Positions 44,897 through 54,117 of a stretch of DNA of 64,000 nt are shown here, one piece after another. The notes below the pieces were generated by a model. That model was not told where the DNA came from. It ran no database searches and was given only the letters and a program-made list of their open reading frames with translations. The position numbers were made by a program, and so were the translations under genes. The stretch is from Pseudoruegeria sp. HB172150. GTDB taxonomy: Bacteria; Pseudomonadota; Alphaproteobacteria; Rhodobacterales; Rhodobacteraceae. Numbering within the stretch: position 1 is the first letter of the stretch; the number at the start of each line of letters is the position of its first letter. Location of the stretch: assembly GCF_013184805.1 (NCBI RefSeq), contig NZ_JAATNG010000001.1:1116001-1180000 (forward strand). Direction: 5' to 3'.

Positions 44897-45763
44897 TTAC
44901 GCCACGTCGCGGAGGGCGACCCTGGGAGTGATCCCGAGAGCGTGGGCGACCTCGCGGGTGAGGGCCGGCTTGTTCAGGGTGTAGAAGTGCAGATCCTCTA
45001 CGCCGCCCTCTATCAAGTCGGAGCAAAGCTCGGTGCAGATCGCGGTGGCCAGCAGATCATGGCGGTCGTCACGCTCTGCCTTCTCGAATGCCTCACCAAC
45101 CCAGGCCGGAACCTGCGCGCCGCACCGGGCGGCGAATTTCTGGACACCCTTCCAGTTCTCGATCGGCAGGATGCCGGGGATGATCGGGGCGTCGATGCCG
45201 GCCTCTGCACAGCGGTCGCGGAACCGGAAGAAGGTCTCGGCCTCGAAGAAGAACTGGGTGATGGCGGAGTTGGCGCCGGCGTCGACCTTGCGCTTCAGCC
45301 AGTCGATATCCGCGTTGTCGTCGGCGGCTTCCGGATGCGGATCCGGGTATGCGCCGACGCGGATGTGGAATTTACCAGTTTCAGCCAGTGCTTCGATCAG
45401 CTCGCAGCTGTCGGCGAAACCGTCGGCCTTCGGCGTGAACTTGCCCTGGCCTTTCGGAGGGTCGCCACGGAGTGCCACGATCTCGGTCACGCCGGCTTGA
45501 GCGTAGCGTTCCGCGATCTCCAGCGTCTCTGCCTTCGTCGCCTCGACGCAGGTCAGGTGCGCCGCGACGTTCAGGCCGTAATGGTTGTGAATGGTGGCGA
45601 CTGCATCGTGAGTCAGGTCGCGAGTGGTGCCGCCGGCCCCGTAGGTGACGGAAACGAATTGCGGGTCGAGCGGAGCGAGGGTCCGCACGGTGTCCCACAA
45701 ACGGAACGACGCATCCAGGGACTGGGGCGGGAAAAATTCGAAAGAAAGGTGCGGGGTTGTCAT
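44897..45763 (-). CDS. metF: 5,10-methylene-tetrahydrofolate reductase
   Basis: A 288-residue flavoprotein TIM barrel that reduces methylene-THF to 5-methyl-THF for methionine synthesis. Seen: SFEFFPPQS, FVSVTYGAGGTTRDLTHDAV, HLTCVEATKAE, IVALRGDPPKG, DPHPEAADDNADIDWLKRK and SAITQFFFEAETFFRF. CGGAG lies 8 bases before the ATG. The divergent metR gene starts 96 bases away, and the inverted repeat between them is the likely control point. Confidence 0.96.
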   Translation of the reverse strand: MTTPHLSFEFFPPQSLDASFRLWDTVRTLAPLDPQFVSVTYGAGGTTRDLTHDAVATIHNHYGLNVAAHLTCVEATKAETLEIAERYAQAGVTEIVALRGDPPKGQGKFTPKADGFADSCELIEALAETGKFHIRVGAYPDPHPEAADDNADIDWLKRKVDAGANSAITQFFFEAETFFRFRDRCAEAGIDAPIIPGILPIENWKGVQKFAARCGAQVPAWVGEAFEKAERDDRHDLLATAICTELCSDLIEGGVEDLHFYTLNKPALTREVAHALGITPRVALRDVA

Positions 45764-45822
45764 GGCAGACTCCGGTAATCGTGTTGAGACTGTTGTATGG
45801 TGCGGCACGATGTGAGACAAAT

Positions 45823-45846
45823 TCATAATCCTCAAGAAGGTTATGA
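45823..45846. promoter_or_regulatory. Candidate MetR operator between metF and metR
   Basis: TCATAA (45823-45828) and TTATGA (45841-45846) form an inverted repeat with partial pairing between them (8 of 10 bases per arm). It is 60 bases from metF and 14 bases from metR, as expected for a LysR-type autoregulated divergent pair. It does not match the enterobacterial MetR box closely. Confidence 0.5.
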
Positions 45847-45859
45847 GCAGGACCGGAAT

Positions 45860-46783
45860 ATGCATCTGGAGTTCCGACATCTGCGCACCATCAAGGCGAT
45901 CCACGAGGCGGGTGGCCTGGCGCGTGCGGCCGAGGTGATGAACATCACACAGTCAGCCCTTTCACATCAGGTGAAAGGGCTGGAAGAACAGGCGGGTGTC
46001 GAGCTTTTCGTGCGGCGGACCAAACCTTTGCGCCTGTCGGCGGCGGGGATGAAGCTGTTGCGGCTGGCGGAGCGGATTCTGCCGGAGATCGAAGCGCTGG
46101 AGGACGAGTTTCGCGCGCTGGAATCGGGCAGGTCCGGACGGCTGCATATCGCCATCGAATGCCACGCCTGTTTTGAATGGCTGTTCCCGGTGCTGGAGCA
46201 GTTTCGCCGTGCCTGGCCTGACGTGGACGTGGATATACGTCCTGGCCTGGCTTTCGATGCATTGCCGGCTCTGAAGCGGGAAGAGGTGGACGTGGTCATT
46301 TCTTCTGACCCAGAACAGATCGATGCGGTCGATTTCACTCCCTTGTTCGACTACGAGCCGGTTTTCGTCGCTTCGTCACAGCACCCGCTGGCGCAGAAGG
46401 AGTTCATCGAGGCGGAGGATTTCCGGGGCGAGATGCTGATCACCTATCCGGTGGACCGGGCCCGGCTGGACGTGTTCAGCCAGCTGCTGACGCCGGCCAA
46501 GGTAGAGCCGCGCGGGGTGCGGCAGGTGGAGCTGACGGCGGTGATCCTGCTGCTGGTGGCATCGAACCGCGGCGTTGCAGTGCTGCCGGACTGGGTGGTG
46601 CGCGAAGTGCGCTACCATTCGGACTACGTGACGCGCCCGCTGACAGAGAAGGGACTGACCCGGCGGCTTTATGCGGCGACGCGGGGCGAGGACACTGCGC
46701 GACCTTTCATGGCGCATCTTCTGAAACTGGCACGGACAATTCCTATGAAGCTGCAGCGCGGCGAGCCTGCCTTGCTTGAGTGA
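45860..46783 (+). CDS. metR: MetR-like LysR-family regulator
   Basis: A 307-residue LysR regulator. The helix-turn-helix region reads LRTIKAIHEAGGLARAAEVM, then NITQSALSHQVKGLE, and the effector domain begins GRLHIAIECHACFEWLFPVL, the motif typical of MetR, which senses homocysteine. The divergent position next to metF supports the name. AGGACCGGAAT precedes the ATG. It probably activates metF and represses itself. Confidence 0.9.
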   Translation: MHLEFRHLRTIKAIHEAGGLARAAEVMNITQSALSHQVKGLEEQAGVELFVRRTKPLRLSAAGMKLLRLAERILPEIEALEDEFRALESGRSGRLHIAIECHACFEWLFPVLEQFRRAWPDVDVDIRPGLAFDALPALKREEVDVVISSDPEQIDAVDFTPLFDYEPVFVASSQHPLAQKEFIEAEDFRGEMLITYPVDRARLDVFSQLLTPAKVEPRGVRQVELTAVILLLVASNRGVAVLPDWVVREVRYHSDYVTRPLTEKGLTRRLYAATRGEDTARPFMAHLLKLARTIPMKLQRGEPALLE

Positions 46784-46924
46784 GCGCAGACGAGGTCCAA
46801 TTGCGGTTGGGCCCGCATCCATTTGGCTGACAGCGGTGCGACAGGAAGTTTGCCGACCCGCGAAATCGAAAATGGAACCGGGATCGCACTCCCGAGTTAA
46901 GGGCGCAAGACAGGAGTCGCCTTC

Positions 46925-47896
46925 ATGCAGATTTTCCGATGCCCGACCTGCAGCTCGCGGGTCTATTTTCATAACACTGCCTGCAGTTGCGGCCAGGAGG
47001 TAACGTTCGATCCCGAGCGGCAGGTGATGCAGACTGGTGGCGCGTTCTGCAAGAACCGGGCCGAGATCGGCTGCAACTGGGTTGCGGAAAGTGGCGGACT
47101 GTGCCGGTCCTGTGCGATGACAGAAACCGTGCCGGACCTTGGCGAACCGGCAAACCTGCCGCTCTGGACTGCGACCGAACTGTCCAAAAGGTGGATGCTG
47201 GCCAACCTCGGGCGATGGGGGTGGTTCACCTCTGCGGACGAAGGTGCGCGCCCGGTGTTCAAGCTGTTGTCGGAGCAGACAGCGGCGGGTGAGGCCGACG
47301 TGACGATGGGCCATGCGCAGGGCACGATTACTATCAACGTCTCGGAAGCGAGCGACGCGGTGCTGGCGGAGCGACAGGAAAATCTTGGCGAGCTTTACCG
47401 GACCATGCTGGGCCATATGCGTCATGAAACGGCGCATTTCCTGTTTTTGCGGCTGGCGGAACGAATGGAGTTCCTCAACGCATTTCGCGAAATGTTCGGC
47501 GATGAGCGGGCGGATTACGGCGAGGCGCTGAAGGCACATTACGCGGCGCCGAAGGAAGCCGGGGACGAATACATCACCAGCTATGCAAGCGCACACCCGC
47601 ACGAGGACTGGGCGGAGACCATTGCGCATCTGTTGCACCTCGTCGATCTGCTTGACTGTGCGGCGGCCGCCGGACTGTCACTGCCCGAGGGGCCGCCCCC
47701 GGGATACGATGCCTATGCAGAGGTGGATACCGAGCGTCTGATCAGCGAGGCCGTGGCCGTTTCGATCGCTGTGAACCACGTGAACCGTGGGCTTGATCTG
47801 CCGGATGTCTACCCGTTCGTGCTGTCACAGCGGGTGCGGGACAAGATCGCGTTTGCCCATTGGCACCTTCGGGGCGGGGCATTCAGCCAGCTGTAG
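46925..47896 (+). CDS. Putative zinc-binding metallopeptidase
   Basis: A 323-residue protein. An N-terminal zinc ribbon (C6, C9, C20, C22) is followed by a second cysteine group (C42, C50, C60, C63) and a peptidase-like domain with HETAH (167-171) and HEDWAETIAHLLHL downstream, the third-ligand region. This is the pattern of the putative zinc-binding peptidase family (Peptidase_Mx). Substrate and role are unknown; the double cysteine module suggests binding of a protein or nucleic acid. AGGAG precedes the ATG. Transcribed with suhB in the same direction, 69 bases apart. Confidence 0.85.
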   Translation: MQIFRCPTCSSRVYFHNTACSCGQEVTFDPERQVMQTGGAFCKNRAEIGCNWVAESGGLCRSCAMTETVPDLGEPANLPLWTATELSKRWMLANLGRWGWFTSADEGARPVFKLLSEQTAAGEADVTMGHAQGTITINVSEASDAVLAERQENLGELYRTMLGHMRHETAHFLFLRLAERMEFLNAFREMFGDERADYGEALKAHYAAPKEAGDEYITSYASAHPHEDWAETIAHLLHLVDLLDCAAAAGLSLPEGPPPGYDAYAEVDTERLISEAVAVSIAVNHVNRGLDLPDVYPFVLSQRVRDKIAFAHWHLRGGAFSQL

Positions 47897-47965
47897 GGTT
47901 AAGCCGCCCTTGGCAATTGCCTCCGGCTGGCCTATGTCGCGCGCGACTTAACAGGAGCCGGAACA

Positions 47966-48757
47966 ATGCAGGGCAGTGCCAATCTCAACCTCATGATCAA
48001 GGCCGCGCGCAAGGCGGGGCGGTCGCTGGTCAAGGATTTCCGCGAGGTCGAGAACCTGCAGGTCTCGATGAAGGGCGCGGGCGATTTCGTCAGCAGGGCC
48101 GACATCGCGGCCGAGGCCATCATCCGTGAGGAACTGATGGGCGCGCGGCCGAACTATGGCTGGGCGGCCGAGGAAAGCGACGCCGAGGAGGGCAAGGACC
48201 CGACCAGGCGCTGGATCGTGGATCCGCTGGACGGGACCACGAACTTTTTGCATGGGCTGCCGCACTGGGCTGTTTCCATAGGGCTGGAATTCAAAGGCGA
48301 GGTCGTGGCCGGGGTGGTTTTCGACGCTGCGAAGGACGAGATGTTCGTGGCCGAGAAGGGGGCCGGCGCCTGGATGAACGAAACCCGGCTGCGGGTGTCG
48401 AACCGGAGCCGGATGATCGAGTCGATCTTTGCCACGGGCCTGCCGTTCGGCGGCAGTGCGAACTTGCCTGCGTCACTGCGCGACCTCGGTCGCCTGCTGC
48501 CTGTCTGCGCCGGTGTCCGGCGCTGGGGTGCGGCGGCGCTGGACATGGCCTACGTCGCGGCAGGGCGCCTGGACGGCTTCTGGGAGCGCGGGCTGCATTC
48601 GTGGGACGTGGCGGCGGGCGTCGTCATCGTGCGCGAGGCGGGCGGGCTGATCGAACCGCTTACACCGGGCGGCGACCTTCTGGAAGACGGCGCTCTGATC
48701 TGTGGCAACGAGCGGATCTTCGACCAGTTCGCGGGGGTCATCCGCAGCGACCGCTGA
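47966..48757 (+). CDS. suhB: Inositol monophosphatase family protein (SuhB)
   Basis: A 263-residue Mg2+- and Li+-sensitive phosphatase fold. Seen: GDFVSRADIAAEAIIREEL, WAAEESDAEE (metal ligand Glu), VDPLDGTTNFLHGLPHWAVS (the family signature) and RRWGAAALDMAYVAAGRLDGF with WDVAAG. SuhB dephosphorylates inositol phosphates and, in enterobacteria, also joins the NusA antitermination complex; which applies here cannot be seen. GGAG precedes the ATG. Its stop is only 5 bases from the end of the convergent GFA gene. Confidence 0.93.
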   Translation: MQGSANLNLMIKAARKAGRSLVKDFREVENLQVSMKGAGDFVSRADIAAEAIIREELMGARPNYGWAAEESDAEEGKDPTRRWIVDPLDGTTNFLHGLPHWAVSIGLEFKGEVVAGVVFDAAKDEMFVAEKGAGAWMNETRLRVSNRSRMIESIFATGLPFGGSANLPASLRDLGRLLPVCAGVRRWGAAALDMAYVAAGRLDGFWERGLHSWDVAAGVVIVREAGGLIEPLTPGGDLLEDGALICGNERIFDQFAGVIRSDR

Positions 48758-48762
48758 TCCGG

Positions 48763-49140
48763 TCAGACGGGTTTGCGGTCGGACGGGTGGTTGACGCCGT
48801 CGGTCCAAGCGAATTCGCCGATTTCCCTAGGATTGACGCCTTCGATGGCGCCGAGGTTCACCCCGTACTGGCTGGGGTCGGACCTGCGGCGGTGATGGGT
48901 GTAGATCCCGCAGACCGAGCAGAAGTAATGCTGCGCGGTGCCCGTGCCCCAAGTGTAAAGCGTAAGCTTGTCTGCGCCACGGACGACCTCCAGGTCGTCG
49001 AGCCGCACCGACAGCATCGGCGAACCGCGTCGGCGGCAGAAGGAACAATCGCAGCGCTTGGCGTCGGTCAGCGGCTGACTGGGGCGAATACGCAGTTCGA
49101 CGGCGCCGCAATGGCAGCTGAGTTTCCTTTGTTCGGTCAT
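48763..49140 (-). CDS. GFA (CENP-V/GFA domain) zinc protein
   Basis: A 125-residue protein of the GFA family. Zinc ligands are visible as C9 and C11 (CHC), C30, C32 and C35 (CDCSFC), and C74 and C77 (CSVC). Family members were named for a glutathione-dependent formaldehyde-activating enzyme, but most have no proven activity. It overlaps the end of the rhomboid gene by 4 bases (ATGA), so the two are translationally coupled. Confidence 0.88.
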   Translation of the reverse strand: MTEQRKLSCHCGAVELRIRPSQPLTDAKRCDCSFCRRRGSPMLSVRLDDLEVVRGADKLTLYTWGTGTAQHYFCSVCGIYTHHRRRSDPSQYGVNLGAIEGVNPREIGEFAWTDGVNHPSDRKPV

Positions 49141-49886
49141 CGGCGGTTCCTGCTGACGCGGGGAATGCTGCTGCGCTGCAACTTGTAGGGCACTGGCTCA
49201 TGGTCGGGATGACCGTGCGTACGGTTCCAGAAACCGGTTCCGCCGAGTCTGAGCCAGCCCGGCAGGGTCAGCAGAAATCCAATCGCGAAGCCGCCGACAT
49301 GGGCCCAATGCGCGACTCCGGCGACCGACGCATCGGTGCCGAACCCGTTTACCACCTGCAGGCCCAGCCAGAAGCCGAGCATGATCCAGGCCGGTATCGG
49401 GAAGATCTTGAAGATGATGATGAAGATGAACAGAACGTCCACTCGCGCCTTGGGAAAAAGGAGCAGGTAGCCTCCCATCACCCCGGCGATCGCGCCGGAC
49501 GCGCCGACGGTGGGCACGGTGGAGTAGGGGGCCGTCAGATAGTGGATCAGGCCCGAACCGACGCCACAGGCCACGTAGAAGGCAAGAAAACCGACACGGC
49601 CGCAATGCTCCTCCATGTTGTCGCCGAAGATCCACAGGAACAGCATGTTCCCGAAGATGTGCATGGCGCCGCCATGCAGGAAGGCGGACGTGAGCAGCGT
49701 GTAGAACGCTTCGCCCTCGGATATGCGGGCGGGGATCATTGCCCAGTGGTAGAGCAGGTTCATCGACTCGCGATTGTCGGACATCGCCGGCAGCGTGAGG
49801 AGAAAGACAGCGATGTTCACCACGATCAGCGCGTAAGTGACATAGGGTGTCTTCTGCGACGGGTTGTGATCGCGGATCGGAAACAT
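49137..49886 (-). CDS. Rhomboid-family intramembrane serine protease
   Basis: A 249-residue membrane protein with six predicted helices. The catalytic dyad is present: S130 in GASGAIAG and H196 in HWAHVGG. N80 (HIFGN) matches the oxyanion residue. It should cleave substrates within the membrane. The gene starts 31 bases after putA on the same strand, so it may be expressed from the putA transcript. The C-terminus after the last helix is short and basic. Confidence 0.92.
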   Translation of the reverse strand: MFPIRDHNPSQKTPYVTYALIVVNIAVFLLTLPAMSDNRESMNLLYHWAMIPARISEGEAFYTLLTSAFLHGGAMHIFGNMLFLWIFGDNMEEHCGRVGFLAFYVACGVGSGLIHYLTAPYSTVPTVGASGAIAGVMGGYLLLFPKARVDVLFIFIIIFKIFPIPAWIMLGFWLGLQVVNGFGTDASVAGVAHWAHVGGFAIGFLLTLPGWLRLGGTGFWNRTHGHPDHEPVPYKLQRSSIPRVSRNRR

Positions 49887-49917
49887 GGCGCCTAACTTGG
49901 GGGCTGGCGCCGGAAGG

Positions 49918-52900
49918 TCAAGCGCCTGATACCTCTGCCAGAAGCGCGGCATTTCCGCCTGCCGCCGTGGTGTCGATGCAGAGGTGGCGCTCAAGCTGCA
50001 CGTCCGGCGCGGTGAGCGCCCCGGTGATCAGTGGCAGGATCGGTCCGGCGCGCTCTGCAAGCGCCATAGCGAAGCTGCGCGCAGTGCCATCGTCGCCCCA
50101 CCAGACGGCGCCGGAAAAGCCTTGAAGATCAGTCAGATCCCCAGGTGCCAGTGTCTCGGGGTATGCAATGCCGGTGCCGCCGAGACGCTCGATGGCCTGT
50201 AGCTGGTTCTCGGCAGCCTGTGCACCCGGCCCGAGGCAGAGAAGCGGTGGACGGGCGACGCGGGTCAGGCGATTTGACTCGCCGGTCGGTCCGGGAAGAT
50301 TGACGGTTTCGATCGGCTTAACCGCCTGAATTGCTGCGTCGATGCGGGACTGTGCCGTCTGAAGCGGAAGACTGTCGCCGCGGTCGGCTGGAAAGCTTAC
50401 CCTCTCGGATGCAGTAAAGCGGGCCAGATATTCCGGTCCGCCAGCCTTTGGGCCGGTACCGGAAAGTCCTTCGCCGCCGAAGGGTTGCGAGCCGACGATT
50501 GCGCCGATCTGATTGCGGTTCACATAGGCGTTGCCGACGGAGAGGCGTTCGGTGACGTATTGCACGCGGTCGTCGATGCGGGTGTGGAGCCCGAATGTCA
50601 GCCCGTAGCCGGAATTACGGATGTCCTGCAGGACCGTGTCGAGTTGTTCCGGTTTGAAGGTGGCGATGTGCAGGACGGGACCGAAGACTTCCCGTTCGAT
50701 ATCGGCGATACCGCGCACCTGGATCACGGTGGGCGGGACGAAATGGCCGGATGCGGGGGCATTCAGGCGGTGCAGGATGCGGTTCTGGTCCCGTGCCGTT
50801 GCGATATAGGCGTCGATGCTGTTCTTCGCCTCTGCGTCGATGACCGGTCCGACATCCGTTGCCAGGTGCCACGGGTCGCCGAGCATCAGGGTATCCATCG
50901 CGCCGAAGAGCATAGCGCGGAAGCTGTCGGCGATATCCTCCTGCACGTAGAGGCAACGGAGCGCCGAGCAGCGCTGGCCGGCGGACTGGAAGGCGGAGGC
51001 GAGGACGTCTCGGACGGCCTGTTCGGGCAGGGCGGTTGAGTCGACGATCATCGCGTTGATGCCGCCGGTTTCTGCGATGAAGGGGGCGCCTGGGGTAAGG
51101 TTCTTCGCCATGGCGCGGCGGATCGCCTGCGCGGTTTCGGTGGAGCCTGTGAAGGCGACACCGTTTACACGCGTATCGGAGGTAAGGGCGGCGCCGACGA
51201 CAGGGCCGCTGCCCGGCAGGAATTGCAGGGCGTGGCGCGGCACGCCCGCCTCATGGAGCAGTTCGATGGCTGCATGGCCAATCAGCGGGGTCTGTTCGGC
51301 GGGCTTGGCGAGCACGGCATTTCCGGAAGCGAGGGCACCCGCGATTTGTCCGGTGAAGATCGCGAGCGGGAAGTTCCAGGGCGAAATGCAGGTAAAGGTG
51401 CCGATGGCCGGGCGGTCGAGGTCGGCGGCGCGCTCGGTGTAGTAGCGCAGGAAATCGGCAGCCTCGCGCAGCTCTCCGATGGCGTCGGGAAGCGACTTGC
51501 CAGCCTCGCGTGCGAGGATAGCGAAGAGGCGGGCATGGTGTTCCTCGTAGAGCTCGGCTGCGCGGATCAGGATGCGCTGGCGTTCCTCCAGCGGGGCCTC
51601 CCACGGGCGGGCTTGGGCGAGGGCCGCTTCGACCTCGTCCGGTGTGGCGTTCTTGACGTGGCCGACCAGGTCGTCCGGGTTGGCAGGGTTGCATTGCGGC
51701 TCGTCGTTGCCCTGTGGAAGTGCGTCCGTTGCCAGGATCGGGGCGGCTGCGAATGGCGTGGCGCGATGTGCGTCGCGTTCCTTGTTCAGCGTCTTTAGCG
51801 CAGGGCGGTGGGCGAGATCCCAGCCTTTAGAGTTGCTGCGGTCAGGGAGGAAGATCTCCGGTCCTTTGCGGACGCGGACCGGGGTGGAATCCAGCGCGGT
51901 AAATGGATCGGCGGCGACAGTTTCGGGGGGTACCGAAGCGTCGACGATCTGGTGCACGAAGGACGAGTTAGCGCCGTTCTCCAGCAGGCGCCGGACGAGA
52001 TAGGCGAGCAGGTCGCGATGCGCGCCGACCGGCGCGTAGACGCGGCAGCGGGCGCCGGGATCCTGCATCAGCAGGTCATGCAGGCGCTCTCCCATGCCGT
52101 GGAGGCGCTGAAATTCCCATGTCTCGCGGCTATCGGCCATTTCGAGGATGGCGGCGGCGGTGTGGGCGTTGTGGGTGGCGAATTGCGGATAGATGCGGTC
52201 GGTGAGCGTCAGCAGGCGGCGGGCGCAGGCGATGTAGGAGACATCGGTGGCGGGTTTGCGGGAGAAGACGGGGAAGCCGTCGACGCCGATCACCTGCGCG
52301 TGCTTGATCTCGCTGTCCCAGTAGGCGCCCTTGACGAGGCGGAGCGTGAAGCGGCGGTCGAGGGTTTCGGCAAGTCCGTGGAGCCAATCGATAACGGGTA
52401 GGGCTCGGGGGCCGTAGGCCTGGACCACAAGGCCGAATCCGTCCCACTGGGCGAGGCCTTCGTCCCGCAGGACCGCTTCGATCACGTCGAGGGACAGTGA
52501 CAGGAGGTCGGCCTCTTCTGCGTCGATGTTGAGGCCGATGTTGACGTCAGCGGCCTGCTTCGCAAGTGCGGCGAGGCGGGGCGTGAGTTCGGCCAGCACT
52601 CGGTCGCGCTGGGCTTCCTCGTAGCGCGGGTGCAGGGCGGAGAGCTTGACCGAGATGCCGGGAGTGTCCCGGATATCGCCTTTCGCCGCTCGTCCGATGG
52701 CGGTGATGGCGCGCGCATAGGCATCGAAGTAGCGTTGCGCGTCGGCGTCGGTGCGGGCGGCCTCGCCCAGCATGTCGTAGGAATAGGTGTAGCCCATTGC
52801 TTCCATGCCCTTGGCGCGTTCCATCGCCGCCTCGATACTTTCGCCCAGCACGAACTGCCGCCCCATCTCGCGCATCGCGCGGCCGACCGCCTTGCGGATT

Positions 52901-53358
52901 ACCGGCTCACCCAGTCGCTTGACTGCGCCACGGAGGGCACCGGCAACGCCGGGCTGGCGGTCATCGAGCACGCGCCCCGTCAGCATCAGCGCCCAGGTCG
53001 AGGCGTTGACCAGCGAGGAGGAGGAATGGCCGAGGTGGCGGCCCCAGTCGGCGGGGGCGATCTTGTCCTCGATCAGCGCGTCGATGGTGTCGGCATCGGG
53101 GACGCGGAGCAGTGCCTCGGCGAGGCACATCAGTGCGATACCCTCGTCGGTGGACAGGCCATACTCGGCGAGGAAAACCTCCATCAATCCGGGACGGGCA
53201 GAGGCGCGGATGTCGCGGACCAGCTGCGCGGTGCGGGTGCAGATGCGGTGGCGGGCGTTGTCGTCCAGATCTGCCGTCGCGATCAGACGGGAGAGGGTCG
53301 CGTCCTCGTCGGAGTAGGTGGCGGCGTCGATCCGGTCGCGCAGGGCGGTCAGCGTCAT
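49918..53358 (-). CDS. putA: Bifunctional proline dehydrogenase / delta-1-pyrroline-5-carboxylate dehydrogenase
   Basis: A 1146-residue enzyme that oxidises proline to glutamate in two steps, with FAD in the first and NAD+ in the second. Seen: the PRODH barrel (VKLSALHPRYEEAQ, LVKGAYWDSEIKHAQ, FATHNAHTAAA, then YAPVGAHRDLLAYLVRRLLE) and the aldehyde dehydrogenase (SPWNFPLAIFTG, FTGSTETA, ETGGINAMIVD with Glu, GQRCSALRCLYV with catalytic Cys). The C-terminal segment is the usual extra domain of long PutAs. Unlike E. coli PutA it has no ribbon-helix-helix N-terminus, so it cannot repress its own gene; the divergent Lrp-type gene takes that role. AAGGAG lies 10 bases before the ATG. Confidence 0.97.
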   Translation of the reverse strand: MTLTALRDRIDAATYSDEDATLSRLIATADLDDNARHRICTRTAQLVRDIRASARPGLMEVFLAEYGLSTDEGIALMCLAEALLRVPDADTIDALIEDKIAPADWGRHLGHSSSSLVNASTWALMLTGRVLDDRQPGVAGALRGAVKRLGEPVIRKAVGRAMREMGRQFVLGESIEAAMERAKGMEAMGYTYSYDMLGEAARTDADAQRYFDAYARAITAIGRAAKGDIRDTPGISVKLSALHPRYEEAQRDRVLAELTPRLAALAKQAADVNIGLNIDAEEADLLSLSLDVIEAVLRDEGLAQWDGFGLVVQAYGPRALPVIDWLHGLAETLDRRFTLRLVKGAYWDSEIKHAQVIGVDGFPVFSRKPATDVSYIACARRLLTLTDRIYPQFATHNAHTAAAILEMADSRETWEFQRLHGMGERLHDLLMQDPGARCRVYAPVGAHRDLLAYLVRRLLENGANSSFVHQIVDASVPPETVAADPFTALDSTPVRVRKGPEIFLPDRSNSKGWDLAHRPALKTLNKERDAHRATPFAAAPILATDALPQGNDEPQCNPANPDDLVGHVKNATPDEVEAALAQARPWEAPLEERQRILIRAAELYEEHHARLFAILAREAGKSLPDAIGELREAADFLRYYTERAADLDRPAIGTFTCISPWNFPLAIFTGQIAGALASGNAVLAKPAEQTPLIGHAAIELLHEAGVPRHALQFLPGSGPVVGAALTSDTRVNGVAFTGSTETAQAIRRAMAKNLTPGAPFIAETGGINAMIVDSTALPEQAVRDVLASAFQSAGQRCSALRCLYVQEDIADSFRAMLFGAMDTLMLGDPWHLATDVGPVIDAEAKNSIDAYIATARDQNRILHRLNAPASGHFVPPTVIQVRGIADIEREVFGPVLHIATFKPEQLDTVLQDIRNSGYGLTFGLHTRIDDRVQYVTERLSVGNAYVNRNQIGAIVGSQPFGGEGLSGTGPKAGGPEYLARFTASERVSFPADRGDSLPLQTAQSRIDAAIQAVKPIETVNLPGPTGESNRLTRVARPPLLCLGPGAQAAENQLQAIERLGGTGIAYPETLAPGDLTDLQGFSGAVWWGDDGTARSFAMALAERAGPILPLITGALTAPDVQLERHLCIDTTAAGGNAALLAEVSGA

Positions 53359-53432
53359 GGGCGAGGCTCCTTTCCGGCCAGAGTAGCGCAGTCGGGCCTT
53401 GGTATTTCTCCTTATCTCCGGCATATCTTGGT

Positions 53433-53447
53433 GAATTCGTCCAATTC
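53433..53447. promoter_or_regulatory. Candidate PutR operator between putA and putR
   Basis: GAATT-cgtcc-AATTC is a perfect 5-5-5 inverted repeat in the 102-base gap, in a local AT-rich patch, 14 bases before putR. Lrp/AsnC proteins bind such degenerate AT-rich dyads. The assignment is by position only. Confidence 0.4.
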
Positions 53448-53460
53448 TCCGGTGCTATCC

Positions 53461-53925
53461 ATGCCGAATGATCTTCCTCAACTCGACCGCTTCGATCATG
53501 CGATTCTGGATGCGCTGACCGCCGATGGCCGCATCAGTATTACCGATCTAGCTGCGCGGATCGGTCTGTCGAAGACACCGACACAGGCGCGGCTGAAACG
53601 GCTGGAGCGAGAGGGGGTGATAACCGGGTACCGGGCGATGCTGGATCCGATCCGGATCGGGCGCGATCACGTCGCCTTTGTCGAGGTAAAGCTGGACGAC
53701 ACCCGAGAGAAGGCGCTGGCCTCGTTCAACGCGGCGGTGCGTAAGGTGCCCGAGATCGAGCAGTGCCACATGCTGGCGGCGAGTTTCGATTATCTATTGA
53801 AGGTGCGTTGTTCTGACATGGCCGGCTACCGGCGCGTGCTGGCGGAGGATATTTCGACGCTGCCGCATGTCGCGCACACCTCGACCCACGTGGCGATGCA
53901 GACGGTGAAGGAAGGCGGGTTGTAA
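53461..53925 (+). CDS. putR: Lrp/AsnC-family regulator, probably the proline-responsive activator PutR
   Basis: A 154-residue Lrp-type protein. The helix-turn-helix is LDRFDHAILDALTADGRISI, then TDLAARIGLSKTPTQARLKR, followed by the RAM/ligand domain (AFVEVKLDDTREKALASFNA, CHMLAASFDYLLKVRCSDM). Divergent placement next to putA is the same as for PutR in other alphaproteobacteria, which activates putA when proline is present. No strong ribosome binding site is seen before this ATG. Confidence 0.9.
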   Translation: MPNDLPQLDRFDHAILDALTADGRISITDLAARIGLSKTPTQARLKRLEREGVITGYRAMLDPIRIGRDHVAFVEVKLDDTREKALASFNAAVRKVPEIEQCHMLAASFDYLLKVRCSDMAGYRRVLAEDISTLPHVAHTSTHVAMQTVKEGGL

Positions 53926-53996
53926 GGTGCGAAACGGTTTGTACCGGCAAGTTTGCGGTTTCCGCCCGTGACTGCCACCGCTATGGTCCGCGCCGG

Positions 53997-54082
<86 letters not shown>

Positions 54083-54085
54083 GAT

Positions 54086-54117
54086 GGGCCGGTCCGGAGA
54101 CCGGCCCTTCGGTTTTC
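54086..54117 (+). terminator. Terminator of tRNA-Leu (shared with the facing aldehyde dehydrogenase gene)
   Basis: GGGCCGGTC (54086-54094) pairs perfectly with GACCGGCCC (54099-54107) around a CGGA loop, followed by TTCGGTTTT. It lies 4 bases past the tRNA 3' end. Confidence 0.9.
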
